A DNA stretch of 64,000 bases from an alpha proteobacterium L41A (GTDB taxonomy: Bacteria; Pseudomonadota; Alphaproteobacteria; Caulobacterales; Caulobacteraceae), in the NCBI GenBank assembly GCA_000335735.1, contig AMYY01000004.1, positions 62,001 to 126,000 of the forward strand, given 5' to 3'. Each line of letters starts with the position of its first letter. Position 1 is the first letter of the stretch. The position numbers and the translations under genes were made by a program. Shown here piece by piece: positions 38,076 to 47,910 of the stretch. Below the pieces are notes generated by a model. The model was not told the origin of the DNA, searched no databases, and saw nothing but the letters and a program-made list of their open reading frames with translations.

Positions 38076-39251
38076 TCAAATGAGCCGCCGGCCCATGGTC
38101 AGGCTGGCGCCGGGTTCGTAGGCGCCGGGGCGGCGTCGCGTCAGGGCTAGCGCAAAGCCCATGGTCAGGCCCATAGCCAGCATGGAGGAGCCGCCGTAGC
38201 TGATGAAGGGCAGGGTCATGCCCTTGGTCGGGATCAGGTTCAGGTTCACCGCAACGTTGATGCAGGCCTGAAGCCCGATCAGCATGAACAGGCCCGCCGC
38301 CGCCGTCTGCTCGAACGGATCGGTCAGCTTCATGGCCCGGCGCATGCCGCGAATGACGATGAAGGCGTAGAGGCTGATCATGATCAGGCTGAGGATCAGG
38401 CCGAACTCCTCGGCGCCGACGGAATAGATGAAGTCGGTGTGCAGGTCGGGCACGCGGCGCTTCATCACGCCCTCGCCGATGCCCCGGCCCAGCAGGCCGC
38501 CGGCGCGGATGGCCTCGGACGCGCTGTCGATCTGGTGGGTGTCGGTGGTCTCGGGCGAGAAGAAGCGGCTGAGGCGGTCGCGCATATGGCCGAAGACGAA
38601 ATACAGCGACACCAGCCCCGCCATGCCCAGGCTGGCCAGAACCGCCATCCATTTGAACGGCACGCCCGCCATGAAGAAGACGGCCATGAAGGTGGTGGTG
38701 ATCAGAAGCGTCTGGCCGATGTCGGGCTGGATCAGCAGCAGGGAGACGGTCAGGGCGTAGAAACCAAACGCTATGGTGACGCCGGGCACCCCTTGGCCCT
38801 TTTGCGCCTCGGCGAACATCCAGGCGGCGAAGACGATCAGTCCGGGCTTGGCGAACTCGGACGGTTGCAGGCTGAAGGGGCCGAAGTTCACCCAGCGGGC
38901 GGCCCCTTTCACCGTGTCGCCGATGAAGGGCAAGGCCATCATCACGACGATGGCGCCGAACAGGGCCAGGACGGCGATGCGTCGCACGCCGCGCGGCGAC
39001 ATCAGCGAGGTCGTCAGCATGATGCTGAGCCCCACGCCCGAGAAGACCATCATCCGCCAGGAATAGTGGAAGGGGTCGGTGATCGATTCATCGGCCAGGA
39101 TGGCGGCGGGGCTGGAGGCGAAGCTGAGCGCCACGCCCAGGGCCATCAGCGCGAGCGCCGCGCCCAGCAGGCCGCGATCCACAGTCCAGAACCACTGGGC
39201 CACATGGCTCTGGTCGTTGCGGGAAAAGGCGGGGGTGTAGGGAGCGCTCAT
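38076..39251 (-). CDS. ftsW: Divisome peptidoglycan polymerase FtsW
   Basis: This 391-residue SEDS-family inner-membrane glycosyltransferase works with FtsI at the septum. About ten hydrophobic segments are visible, with conserved VNFGPFSLQPSEFAKPGLIV, LLLIQPDIGQTLLITTTFMA, EFGLILSLIMISLYAFIVIR and the C-terminal PTKGMTLPFISYGGSSMLAM. Its ATG overlaps the murD stop by 4 bp. Confidence 0.96.
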   Translation of the reverse strand: MSAPYTPAFSRNDQSHVAQWFWTVDRGLLGAALALMALGVALSFASSPAAILADESITDPFHYSWRMMVFSGVGLSIMLTTSLMSPRGVRRIAVLALFGAIVVMMALPFIGDTVKGAARWVNFGPFSLQPSEFAKPGLIVFAAWMFAEAQKGQGVPGVTIAFGFYALTVSLLLIQPDIGQTLLITTTFMAVFFMAGVPFKWMAVLASLGMAGLVSLYFVFGHMRDRLSRFFSPETTDTHQIDSASEAIRAGGLLGRGIGEGVMKRRVPDLHTDFIYSVGAEEFGLILSLIMISLYAFIVIRGMRRAMKLTDPFEQTAAAGLFMLIGLQACINVAVNLNLIPTKGMTLPFISYGGSSMLAMGLTMGFALALTRRRPGAYEPGASLTMGRRLI

Positions 39252-40702
39252 GACGCGGATTCCGGGACGGCGCCGAGGGCCAGGACGGCGGCGCGGAAGG
39301 CCTCGCCGCGCACCTCGAAGTCCTTGAACTGATCGAAGCTGGCGCAGGCGGGGGACAGAAGGACGATCTGGTCGCCGCCGGCCGAGGCCGCATCGGCGGC
39401 GGCGGCGGCCACGGCGGCGTCGAGGGTGCGGGCGATGACGTGGGGCGTGTCAGCCAGTGTGGCGGCGAAGGCCGGGGCCGCGTCGCCGATCAGATAGGCC
39501 TTGGCGATGCGGGGGAAGAGGTCGGCGAGGTCCTCAATGCCGCCGGCCTTGGGCACGCCGCCGGCGATCCAAAACACCGACGGATAGGAGGCCAGGGCCT
39601 GACGCGCGGCGTCGGCGTTGGTGGCCTTGGAATCGTTGATGAAGCGCACGGAGCCGAGGCGGCCGACCGCCTCCATACGGTGGGCTAGGCCGGGGAAGGA
39701 CAGCAGGCCGGCGACGGCGGCGTCGTGCGAGACGCCGAGCCTGACGGCCGTACCATAAGCAAAGGCAGCGTTCTGAGCATTGTGACGGCCGGGTAACGAA
39801 CGGGCGGCGGCGAGATCGGTTATGATCACAGTATCCCTGCCTTCTTGCGAAAGAACGCCATCTACTGCTCGGAAACCGAAGCCGCTGATGAATCCGTTTA
39901 GCGGCTGTCGAGAAAAGTCCAGCGCTGCTCGATTGCTGACGCAAGCGAGCGACCAGTCATCGCAAATCTGATCCGCGATCCAGTGGCTCCACTCGTCATC
40001 GATGCTAACCATCGCGGCGCTGGCGCGTGATGGGCCTGGATTTGCGAAAATCCGGCGCTTGGCCGCGACATAGCCGTCCATGCCGCCGTGGCGGTCCAGG
40101 TGGTCGGGGCTGATGTTGGTCAGGATGGCGACATCGGGGGCGAAAGTGGTGGTCAGGTCCAGCTGATAGCTGGAGACCTCAATCACATAGACGGCGTCGG
40201 GCGTCGGTTCGGGCAAGGCCAGGACGCCGACGCCGATATTGCCGCCGACGTGGACCGTCAGGCCCGCCGACTTCAGCACCCAGCCGATCAGGGCGGTGGT
40301 GGTGGACTTGCCGTTCGTGCCGGTGATGGCGACGACGCGCGGTCCCCCGGTCAAGCCGGAGGATGACGACGAATACGAGGCCAGGGCGCGGGCGAACAGT
40401 TCGATGTCGCCGACGACGGGCACGCCGGCCGCGCGGGCCAGGTCCACGGTCCAGTGGGGCCTGGGATGGGTCAGGGGCGCGCCGGGCGACAGGACCAGGG
40501 CGGCGAAGTCGGACCAGTCGGCGGCGGTCAGGTCCTCGACCGTGAAGCCCTCGCCTTTCGCCTGCGCCCGGCCGGCCTCGCCGTCGTCCCACAGGATCGG
40601 GATCGCGCCCCCGGCCTGGAGAGCGCGCGCAGCCGTAATCCCCGACCGTCCCAGGCCGAAGACCGCGACCCGCCTGCCTTCAAAGCCGGGAACGGGGATC
40701 AT
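39248..40702 (-). CDS. murD: UDP-N-acetylmuramoylalanine--D-glutamate ligase (with in-frame repeat insertion)
   Basis: This 484-residue cytosolic Mur ligase adds D-Glu. The N-terminal Rossmann motif is RVAVFGLGRSGITAARAL, the P loop is VVAITGTNGKSTTTALIGWV, and further motifs are TNISPDHLDRHGGMDGYV, FINDSKATNADAARQAL and LLSPACASFDQFKDFEVRGE. Between domain 1 and the P loop is a low-complexity linker SYSSSSSGLTGGPR, encoded by a copy of the palindromic repeat (40341-40370). The frame is kept and all catalytic motifs are intact, so the enzyme is probably active. Confidence 0.95.
   Translation of the reverse strand: MIPVPGFEGRRVAVFGLGRSGITAARALQAGGAIPILWDDGEAGRAQAKGEGFTVEDLTAADWSDFAALVLSPGAPLTHPRPHWTVDLARAAGVPVVGDIELFARALASYSSSSSGLTGGPRVVAITGTNGKSTTTALIGWVLKSAGLTVHVGGNIGVGVLALPEPTPDAVYVIEVSSYQLDLTTTFAPDVAILTNISPDHLDRHGGMDGYVAAKRRIFANPGPSRASAAMVSIDDEWSHWIADQICDDWSLACVSNRAALDFSRQPLNGFISGFGFRAVDGVLSQEGRDTVIITDLAAARSLPGRHNAQNAAFAYGTAVRLGVSHDAAVAGLLSFPGLAHRMEAVGRLGSVRFINDSKATNADAARQALASYPSVFWIAGGVPKAGGIEDLADLFPRIAKAYLIGDAAPAFAATLADTPHVIARTLDAAVAAAAADAASAGGDQIVLLSPACASFDQFKDFEVRGEAFRAAVLALGAVPESAS
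40341..40370. repeat. REP-like palindromic repeat copy inside murD
   Basis: The 30 bp comprise GGTCCCCCGGTC, a short centre, and GCCGGAGGATGACGAC. These are the same two conserved arms as in both halves of the inverted repeat at 37920-38073, with a shorter centre. On the murD strand it encodes the Ser-rich linker ahead of the P loop. CCCCCGG(T)C and G(C)CGGAGG allow a small hairpin. Confidence 0.8.
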
Positions 40703-40706
40703 CGGA

Positions 40707-41816
40707 TCAGCGCAGCTTCAGCGTCGACAGGCCCAGCAGGGCCAGGGCGCCGGCGATGATCCAGAAACGGATGACGACGGTGGATTCCGGCCAGCCCATC
40801 TTCTCGAAATGGTGGTGGACCGGCGCCATCAGGAAGATGCGCTTCTTGGTCAGCTTGTAATAGCCGACCTGGATCATGACCGAGGCGGCCTCCATGACGA
40901 ACAGGCCGCCGACGATGCCCAGGACCAGTTCGTGCTTGGTGGTGACGGCGATGGCGCCCAGAGCGCCGCCCAGAGCCAGCGAACCGGTGTCGCCCATGAA
41001 GATCTTGGCCGGGGGGGCGTTGTACCAGAGGAAGCCCGCGCCGCCGCCGATCATGGCCGCGCAGAAGATGGCCAGTTCGCCCGCGCCGGGGACGTGGTGG
41101 ACCTGAAGATACTGGGCGAAGACGAAGTTGCCGGCGAGGTAGCTGATCACGCCGAACGCGCCCGCCGCCATCATCACCGGCACGGTCGCCAGTCCGTCCA
41201 GACCATCGGTTAGGTTCACCGCATTGGAGAAGCCGACGATGGTGAAGGCCGCGAACGCCACATAGAACCAGCCGATGTTCAGCAGCACGGCCTTGAAGAA
41301 GGGGAAGGCGATCGAGGTCTCGAGCCCCGGCGAGGTCGGCGAGACGGTCATCCACAGCACGGTCAGGACGCCGGCGACGACGGCGACGACGGTCTGGGCC
41401 AGGAGCTTCTGCTTGGAGGTCAGGCCGGCCGAGGTCTGTTTGGTCACCTTGGCGTAGTCGTCGATGAAGCCCAGCACGCCGAAGGCGGCTGTCACGAAGC
41501 TGACGATCCAGATGTAGGGATTGGTCAGGTCGCCCCAGAGCAGCACCGCCACGCCGATGCCGGCCAGGATCATCAGACCGCCCATGGTCGGGGTGCCGAC
41601 CTTGGACAGGTGGGACACCGGGCCGTCGTCGCGGATCGGCTGGCCCCGGCCCTGTTTGGCGCGGATCCAGTTGATGAAACGGCTGCCCATGGCGACGGCG
41701 ACGATCATGGCGGTAGCCATGGCGAGGGCCACGCGCACCGTCTGGTATTGGACCAGGTTCAGCAGCGGATACTGGTGCGCCACGTCGGCGTAGTACAGAT
41801 AGAGTAGGTAAAACAT
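40707..41816 (-). CDS. mraY: Phospho-N-acetylmuramoyl-pentapeptide transferase
   Basis: This 369-residue inner-membrane enzyme makes lipid I from UDP-MurNAc-pentapeptide and undecaprenyl phosphate. It has ten transmembrane segments. Motifs are [40 protein letters not shown] with the catalytic Asp pair, [38 protein letters not shown] and the C-terminal [19 protein letters not shown]. It lies 9 bp after murF. Confidence 0.97.
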   Translation of the reverse strand: MFYLLYLYYADVAHQYPLLNLVQYQTVRVALAMATAMIVAVAMGSRFINWIRAKQGRGQPIRDDGPVSHLSKVGTPTMGGLMILAGIGVAVLLWGDLTNPYIWIVSFVTAAFGVLGFIDDYAKVTKQTSAGLTSKQKLLAQTVVAVVAGVLTVLWMTVSPTSPGLETSIAFPFFKAVLLNIGWFYVAFAAFTIVGFSNAVNLTDGLDGLATVPVMMAAGAFGVISYLAGNFVFAQYLQVHHVPGAGELAIFCAAMIGGGAGFLWYNAPPAKIFMGDTGSLALGGALGAIAVTTKHELVLGIVGGLFVMEAASVMIQVGYYKLTKKRIFLMAPVHHHFEKMGWPESTVVIRFWIIAGALALLGLSTLKLR

Positions 41817-41825
41817 GTTTCTTCC

Positions 41826-43265
41826 CTACCGCGACGCCCGCGGGGCGTCACTGCTTGAGGGGACGCCTTCGGCGCGACTGAGGTTCGCCAAGGCTTGGGC
41901 CACCAGCGAGGCCTTGGAGCCGTTCGAGCCCTTGACCATGACGATGTCGCCGGGCGCGACCAGCAGGGCCGCCTCGGCCGCCAGTTCCGCCGCCGTCGCG
42001 CGCCAGACGCCGCGTCGCGAGACCGGAAGCGCGTCGTACAGCCAGCGCATCTCGGGGCCCGCGGCGTGGACAAGGTCCAGGCCGGCGGCGTCGATGGGGC
42101 CGGCGAGGCCTTCATGCAGGTCGCGGCTCTGCTCGCCCAGCTCCAGCATGTCGGTCAGCACCACCACGCGGCGGCCCGAGGTCGAGCGCGCGCCCAAGGT
42201 CTTGAACCCGGCGGCCATGGACAGCGGATTGGCGTTGTAGCTCTCGTCAATCAGGGTGAAGGCGCCGTCCGGCGTCGTGACCGTGCGGGTCTGGCCGCGT
42301 CCGGCCAGAGGCTGGAACCCCGCGAGGGCTTCAAGACTCGTCTCCAGCGTCACGTCCAGGGCGTCGAGCATCAAGAGGACGCATAGGCTGTTCAGGCCCC
42401 AGTGGGCGCCGGACTGGGCCAGGCGATAGTCGATGCGCCGCCCGAACAGTTCGGCGGCGACCGCCGCGCCCTCGGCGTCCGGCCGGAAGTCCAGCAGGCG
42501 TGCGTCATGGCCGGCGTCGGATCCGAACGTCAGCAGACGCGCGCCGACCGTCTTGGCCGCGTCGCACAGGACAGACGAGAAGGCGACGTCGCCGTTCGCC
42601 ACCGCCGCGCCGCCCGGGACCAGACCCTGGAAGATAGTCGCCTTTTCACGCGCGACGCCCGCCTCGCCGTCCGCGAAGGCCTCGATATGGACCGGACCGA
42701 CCGTAGTAACACAGGCCGCGTGGGGAGCGACGAAGCGCGACAGGGGCGCGATCTCGCCGGGCGCATTCATGCCGATCTCGAAGACGGCGCGCTGGGTCTC
42801 GACCGGCATCCGGGCCAGGGTCAGGGGCACACCGATGTGGTTGTTGTAGCTCTTGATCGAGCCGTGAGCGGGACCGGCGAGGTCGAGGCCCGCCTTGATG
42901 GCCTGGGTGACGCTGGTCTTGCCGACGCTGCCGGTGACGGCGCCACGCTTCACATGGGGCGCGCGCTCGCGGGCGGCGACGCCCAGGGCTTCGAGGCCGC
43001 GCAAGGTGTCGGGCACGACGACACACGGGCCGCCCTCGACCGGGTGTTCGACCAGGGCGGCCGCGGCGCCCGATGCGAAGGCGCCGCTGGCGAACTGATG
43101 CCCGTCGCGTTCGCCCTTCAGCGCCAGAAACAGATCGCCGGGGACGATCTCGCGGCTGTTGTAGGTCAGGCCCGTGATGGGGCGATCGTCGCCCTGCAGC
43201 AGGCCGCCCGTGGCGGCGGCGACTTCGACGGCCGACCAGAGCGGGCGGGCGGAGTGTTCAGGCAT
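41826..43265 (-). CDS. murF: UDP-MurNAc-tripeptide--D-Ala-D-Ala ligase
   Basis: This 479-residue cytosolic Mur ligase adds the dipeptide made by Ddl. The N-terminal domain has LTYNSREIVPGDLFLALKGE, the P loop is GAVTGSVGKTSVTQAIKAGL, followed by SYNNHIGVPLTLARMP, VFEIGMNAPGEIAPLS and LIDESYNANPLSMAAGFKTL. The family is unambiguous. It overlaps murE by 8 bp. Confidence 0.97.
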   Translation of the reverse strand: MPEHSARPLWSAVEVAAATGGLLQGDDRPITGLTYNSREIVPGDLFLALKGERDGHQFASGAFASGAAAALVEHPVEGGPCVVVPDTLRGLEALGVAARERAPHVKRGAVTGSVGKTSVTQAIKAGLDLAGPAHGSIKSYNNHIGVPLTLARMPVETQRAVFEIGMNAPGEIAPLSRFVAPHAACVTTVGPVHIEAFADGEAGVAREKATIFQGLVPGGAAVANGDVAFSSVLCDAAKTVGARLLTFGSDAGHDARLLDFRPDAEGAAVAAELFGRRIDYRLAQSGAHWGLNSLCVLLMLDALDVTLETSLEALAGFQPLAGRGQTRTVTTPDGAFTLIDESYNANPLSMAAGFKTLGARSTSGRRVVVLTDMLELGEQSRDLHEGLAGPIDAAGLDLVHAAGPEMRWLYDALPVSRRGVWRATAAELAAEAALLVAPGDIVMVKGSNGSKASLVAQALANLSRAEGVPSSSDAPRASR

Positions 43266-44718
43266 AGAGAGACAGGGCCTCGGACGCGACAGTGGCGTCG
43301 TCGAAGGGGTGGGTCACGCCCGCGACGATCTGACCCTGTTCATGCCCTTTTCCGGCGATGACCACCACATCCCCGTCACGCATCATTTCGACGGCGGCCT
43401 CGATGGCGGCGCGGCGGTCGCCGATCTCGATCCCGTCCGGGCAGCCGGCGCGGACCTGGGCGCGGATGGCGGCGGCGTCTTCGGATCGCGGATTGTCGTC
43501 GGTGACGATGGCGATGTCGGCCAGACGTCCGGCGATCTCGCCCATCAGGGGGCGCTTGCCGCGATCGCGATCGCCGCCTGCGCCGAAGACGACGATCAGT
43601 CGACCGGTCGCGTGGGGACGCAGCGCGTTCAGAACCGTCTCAAGCCCGTCGGGCGTGTGCGCGTAGTCGACATAGACCTCCCCCCGGCTGTCCTGGCCGC
43701 CGTCGATGCGTTGCAGGCGGCCTCGCGCCCCGGTCAGGCCTTCCAGCGCGCCGATGACGGCGTCGGCGGGATCGCCGGCGGCGATGCACAGACCGGCCGC
43801 CACCAGGGCGTTGGACGCCTGAAACGCGCCGGCCAAGGGCAGCAGGATTTCGCGGATGTCGCCGCGCACGTCGATCGTCAGACGCTGGCCCTCAGGCGTC
43901 GCGCGACGGCCGATCAGGGTCAGGTCGCGACCGCGCTCGCCCACGCCCATGACGCCCAGACCCGCCATGATCGAGGCGGAGGCGAAGACCGAATAGGCGT
44001 CGGAATCGGCGTTCAGCACGGCGGTGCGGCCGCGCGGCAGCAGGGTCTCGAACAGGCGCATCTTGGCGGAACGGTAGTCCGCCATGGTGCCGTGATAGTC
44101 GAGGTGATCCTGGGTCAGGTTGGTGAAGGCGGCGGCCTTCAAGGCGACCCCGTCCAGGCGGCGCTGATCGATGCCGTGGGACGAGGCCTCCAGCGCGACG
44201 TGGGTCACGTCCTTGGCGGCCAGTTCGGCCATCAGGCGCGCGGCCTCGGCGGCGTCGGGGCTGGTCAGGCCGGGGCCGGTCAGGGCGTAGGTCCTGACGC
44301 CCTTCTGGCCGATGACGCCCAGCGTGCCCATGCTGGCGGACTTGTGGCCGATCCCGGCCCAGATCTGGCGGCAGAAGGTGGCGACAGAGGTCTTGCCGTT
44401 GGTACCGGTCACGGCGACGCAGGTCTTGGGCTGGGCGCCGTAGAAGCCGCGCGCGGCGATGGCGTAGGCCCGGCGCACGTCGCCCGAGGTGACCAGAACG
44501 GGCGCCGCGCCATCCGGCGTATCGGTCGGGGCCAGAACCGCAGCGGCCCCTTGCGCCAAGGCCTGGGGGATGAAGGCGCGGCCGTCGGCGGCCGTGCCCG
44601 GCAGGGCGACGAACAGGGCGCCGGGCGAGACCTTGCGGCTGTCGGCGGTGACGCCGGTGATCACGGGGTCCGAGGACACGTCGCGGCGCAGCAGGTCGGA
44701 CAGGTGAAGCGCGCTCAA
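43258..44718 (-). CDS. murE: UDP-MurNAc-L-Ala-D-Glu--meso-diaminopimelate ligase
   Basis: This 486-residue cytosolic Mur ligase adds meso-DAP. It has GVTADSRKVSPGALFVALPG, P loop VAVTGTNGKTSVATFCRQIW, EASSHGIDQRRLDGV and YVDYAHTPDGLETVLNAL. The amino-acid specificity motif DNPR occurs in VTDDNPRSEDAAAIRAQV, which indicates DAP rather than lysine. It overlaps ftsI in an ATGA. Confidence 0.97.
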   Translation of the reverse strand: MSALHLSDLLRRDVSSDPVITGVTADSRKVSPGALFVALPGTAADGRAFIPQALAQGAAAVLAPTDTPDGAAPVLVTSGDVRRAYAIAARGFYGAQPKTCVAVTGTNGKTSVATFCRQIWAGIGHKSASMGTLGVIGQKGVRTYALTGPGLTSPDAAEAARLMAELAAKDVTHVALEASSHGIDQRRLDGVALKAAAFTNLTQDHLDYHGTMADYRSAKMRLFETLLPRGRTAVLNADSDAYSVFASASIMAGLGVMGVGERGRDLTLIGRRATPEGQRLTIDVRGDIREILLPLAGAFQASNALVAAGLCIAAGDPADAVIGALEGLTGARGRLQRIDGGQDSRGEVYVDYAHTPDGLETVLNALRPHATGRLIVVFGAGGDRDRGKRPLMGEIAGRLADIAIVTDDNPRSEDAAAIRAQVRAGCPDGIEIGDRRAAIEAAVEMMRDGDVVVIAGKGHEQGQIVAGVTHPFDDATVASEALSLYA

Positions 44719-46499
44719 AGCCCGTCCCCCGCCACGTCCTGATATTGCGGGATCTTCTCGCCCGAGGCCGTGCGCCAGCGGTCGTCGCGGCGTTCGACGC
44801 CCAGGAAGCCGGCGATGCGGTCGGCGATATTGTGCACGGCGGGCGCGGCGACATAGGCGCCGGTCTTGGGATAGGTCCCCGGCTCGTCCATCACGATCAG
44901 GATGGCGTAGCGCTTGCCGTTCAGCGGGCCATCGACGGGGAAGACCGCCGCGAAGGAGCCCAGGGCGTGGCTGGGGTCATAGCGACCGCCGACCAGTTTG
45001 TTGGCCGAGCCGGTCTTACCGCCGACCCGCAGGCCCGGCGCGTCGGCGAAACCGCCCGAACCCTTGACGACATTGCGACGCAGCAGGTCGAGAATGGCGC
45101 GCGAGGTCTCTTCGGTGACGACCTGTTGCGGCTGGACGTTGCGGGCGCCGCCCTTGCGCAGCGACAGCGGGATCATCCGACCGCCGTTGGTCAGGGCGCC
45201 CATGGCCTGAACCATCTGGGCCGGGGTGATCATGATGCCATAGCCGAAGGACAGCGACGCCAGGGTCGAGTTGTCCCAGCGACGCGGCACGACGGGCTTG
45301 GCCGATTCCTTCAGCTCGATCTTGGCGGCGTCCAGCAGGCCAAGGCGGCGGAAATAGTCGCGCATGGTGTTGGGGCCCATCTGCACCGCCAGTTGCGACG
45401 TGCCGATGTTGGAGGAGTGCAGGTAGACCTCTTCCAGCGTCATCACCCGGTTCTGGGCGTGGAAGTCCTTGATCTTGCGGTCGCCGATCTGGAAGGCCTG
45501 GGAGGCGTCGAACAGGGTGTTCATGTCGGCCCGGCCGGTGTCGAGGCCGGCGGCGACGGTGAAGGTCTTGAAGACCGAGCCCATTTCGTAGTGGCCCGAA
45601 ACCGCGCGGTTCAGGGTGGCGCCGTCGGGTGCCGCGCCGCGATCGGCCGAGTTGAAGGTCGGCCAGGACGCCATGCCCAGCACCTCGCCGGTCTGGACGT
45701 CGGTGACGATGCCGACGGCGCCCTTAGCCTGGTTCTTGATCGCGGCGGCGGCGAGTTCGTTTTCCAGCACGCCCTGGACGCGCAAGTCGATGGACAGGGG
45801 GAAGGCCTCGCCGCGCTGACCCGCCGCGCGGATCTCGTCGTTGAAGGCCAGTTCAGCGCCCGAGACGCCCTGCCCGCCCGTGTCGGCGTCGCCGATCAGG
45901 TGGACGGCCGAAGTTCCCAGCGGATAGGCGCGGCGATCCTCGGGCTCGAAGGTGACGCCGCCCAGCGCCAGATCGTGGACGGCGGCCTTTTCCTGAGGCG
46001 TCAGGCCGGTCAGGGCGATCAGACGACGGTCGCCGCCCAGCACCTTCTTCAGTCGCTCGGCGGAGATGCGCGGCAGGGCGCGGCGAATCTGGCGATAGGC
46101 CAGGTCGCGATCCCAGATCTCGGCCGGGTCGATGTAGAGGCCGTAGTGGACGATGTTGGTGGCCAGCAGCTCGCCATTGCGGTCCGTCAGGTCGCCGCGC
46201 ACCAGGGCGTTCGGATTGACGCCGCGCCCCAGGCCGTTGGCCGGGGCGAACAGGGCCTTGTACGACGCGCCGATGGCCAGGCCGCCGAAGACGCAGGAAA
46301 AGACGATCAGGATCAGGAAGATGCGGACGCGCGTGTCCTCTTCCGGGCGGGCGTCGGCGCGGGCGCGCTCGAAGCCGTGCTCCAGCCGCCAGACCAATTC
46401 CGTCAGCCAGCGCCAGAAGGGCGACAGGCGGCCTTGCAGCCGTTCCTGGAAATCGGCGCCCGGCGCGGGGCGATGATAGCGATGATCCTGAACGCTCAT
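44715..46499 (-). CDS. ftsI: Septal peptidoglycan transpeptidase FtsI (PBP3)
   Basis: This 594-residue class B penicillin-binding protein has a cytoplasmic tail, one transmembrane helix (IFLILIVFSCVFGGLAIGAS), the non-catalytic pedestal domain and the transpeptidase. Catalytic motifs are SVFK in YEMGSVFKTFTVAAGL, SSN in YLHSSNIGTSQLAV, and KTG in LRVGGKTGSANKLVGG. It forms the septal cross-linking pair with FtsW. Its start overlaps the ftsL stop. Confidence 0.96.
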   Translation of the reverse strand: MSVQDHRYHRPAPGADFQERLQGRLSPFWRWLTELVWRLEHGFERARADARPEEDTRVRIFLILIVFSCVFGGLAIGASYKALFAPANGLGRGVNPNALVRGDLTDRNGELLATNIVHYGLYIDPAEIWDRDLAYRQIRRALPRISAERLKKVLGGDRRLIALTGLTPQEKAAVHDLALGGVTFEPEDRRAYPLGTSAVHLIGDADTGGQGVSGAELAFNDEIRAAGQRGEAFPLSIDLRVQGVLENELAAAAIKNQAKGAVGIVTDVQTGEVLGMASWPTFNSADRGAAPDGATLNRAVSGHYEMGSVFKTFTVAAGLDTGRADMNTLFDASQAFQIGDRKIKDFHAQNRVMTLEEVYLHSSNIGTSQLAVQMGPNTMRDYFRRLGLLDAAKIELKESAKPVVPRRWDNSTLASLSFGYGIMITPAQMVQAMGALTNGGRMIPLSLRKGGARNVQPQQVVTEETSRAILDLLRRNVVKGSGGFADAPGLRVGGKTGSANKLVGGRYDPSHALGSFAAVFPVDGPLNGKRYAILIVMDEPGTYPKTGAYVAAPAVHNIADRIAGFLGVERRDDRWRTASGEKIPQYQDVAGDGL

Positions 46500-46945
46500 T
46501 GCGCCGGCTCCGGCGATGGCGTGGGAACGGGCGCGTCATCGGCGACGGCGGCGGGCGCCGGCGCGGCTGCAGGCGCGGACGCGGCGGGTTGAGCGGGGAC
46601 GGGTTTCAGGGCGGTCAGCTGACCTTCCTTGGCCTGACGGGCGACCGCGACGGGGGCCATGCCGATCTGGCGCGACAGGCTTTCCAGACGGGCGGGCTGC
46701 TCCAGCCGGGCGACCTCGGCGCGCAGCAGGCGGACGCGCTGTCCGTTCTCGCGGATGTCCTGTTCGATCTGGGCGATGCGGCTGCTTTCACGCGCGGCGG
46801 CGGCCTTGGCGGCATAGACCGACACGATCATGATCGCGACCAGGGCCACGCCGATGATCTCGACCCAGCGCACGCCGCGCACCTTCCAGTCGAACAGACG
46901 CTGAAGCGCGGTGCGAGAATAGGTGAAGAAGGGCGCCGTGGTCAT
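46496..46945 (-). CDS. ftsL: Cell division protein FtsL
   Basis: This 149-residue bitopic membrane protein has a short cytoplasmic N-terminus, a transmembrane helix ([20 protein letters not shown]) and a periplasmic coiled coil ([20 protein letters not shown]). The tail is Pro/Ala-rich, which is poorly conserved in the family. It is assigned by position between rsmH and ftsI plus this architecture. It overlaps both neighbours by 4 bp. Confidence 0.9.
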   Translation of the reverse strand: MTTAPFFTYSRTALQRLFDWKVRGVRWVEIIGVALVAIMIVSVYAAKAAAARESSRIAQIEQDIRENGQRVRLLRAEVARLEQPARLESLSRQIGMAPVAVARQAKEGQLTALKPVPAQPAASAPAAAPAPAAVADDAPVPTPSPEPAQ

Positions 46946-47910
46946 GCCGCCGCTCTCCCATCGATCCGACCCCAGGCCGGGGCGTCGGTGCGCACGGCCG
47001 CGCGCAGCTTGGCCGAGCGGGCGCGGGGGTTGGTGGAACGCTCTTCGTCGCCCGCCTCGCGCGCGCCCTTGAACTGCAGCGTGAAGCTGGGCTTGCGCGG
47101 ATCGACGGCCATCGGCGCATGACGCGAACCGGCGGGGCTGTTGCCCGTGCGCTCGGTCAGGAAGGCCTTGACGATGCGGTCTTCCAGCGAATGGAAGGTG
47201 ACGACGGCGAGACGTGCACCGGGGGCGAGCGTCGCCTCGGCGGCCTCCAGACCGCGTTCCAGCTCGCCCAGCTCGTCATTGACCGCGATGCGCAGGGCCT
47301 GGAAGACCCGCGTCGCCGGATGGATGGGCGCGCCGCGACGGCCGCCCAGGGCCTTTTCGACCACCTCAGCCAGATCCAGGGTGCGGGTGAACGGCTGTTC
47401 GGCGCGGCGACGCAGGATGGCGGTGGCGACGCGGCCCGACTGGCGCTCTTCGCCATACAGTTTGAAGATGTGAGCCAGGGGACCGTGGTCCCAGGTATTG
47501 ACGATGTCGGCGGCGGTCGCACCCTCATCGGACATGCGCATGTCCAGCGGACCGTCGCGCATGAAGGAGAAGCCGCGCTCGGCCTGATCCAGTTGCATCG
47601 ACGAGACGCCGATGTCGAAGACGGCGCCGTCCAGCTTCGCCTTGCCGCTGTCGGCGAACGCCTGGGCCAGACCCGAGAAGGGGGTGCGGATCAGCTGGAA
47701 CTGGCCGGGGAAGTCGCTGGCGACGGCGTCGGCGTGCGGCTGGACCGTCGGGTCGCGATCCAGGGCGACGACCTGGGCGCCCGTTTTCAGGATGGCGCGG
47801 GTATAGCCGCCAGCGCCGAAGGTGGCGTCGATCACGACATCGCCGGGCGCGGGCGCCAGGGCCTCGATCACCTCGGCCAGCAGGACGGGGGCGTGGGGGG
47901 CTTCGGTCAC
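46942..47910 (-). CDS. rsmH: 16S rRNA (cytosine-1402-N4)-methyltransferase RsmH
   Basis: This 322-residue SAM-dependent enzyme methylates C1402 of 16S rRNA. Motifs are [19 protein letters not shown], the SAM site [54 protein letters not shown], and the C-terminal [18 protein letters not shown]. The start is a GTG at 47910 overlapping the mraZ stop (GTGA); the frame upstream is a shadow of mraZ. Confidence 0.97.
   Translation of the reverse strand: MTEAPHAPVLLAEVIEALAPAPGDVVIDATFGAGGYTRAILKTGAQVVALDRDPTVQPHADAVASDFPGQFQLIRTPFSGLAQAFADSGKAKLDGAVFDIGVSSMQLDQAERGFSFMRDGPLDMRMSDEGATAADIVNTWDHGPLAHIFKLYGEERQSGRVATAILRRRAEQPFTRTLDLAEVVEKALGGRRGAPIHPATRVFQALRIAVNDELGELERGLEAAEATLAPGARLAVVTFHSLEDRIVKAFLTERTGNSPAGSRHAPMAVDPRKPSFTLQFKGAREAGDEERSTNPRARSAKLRAAVRTDAPAWGRIDGRAAA

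Noticed and set aside
40341-40370. Insertion in murD as a sign of a pseudogene
   Set aside because: The insertion keeps the frame and sits in a linker. The P loop, Mg-binding and C-terminal motifs are intact, and no second murD is seen.
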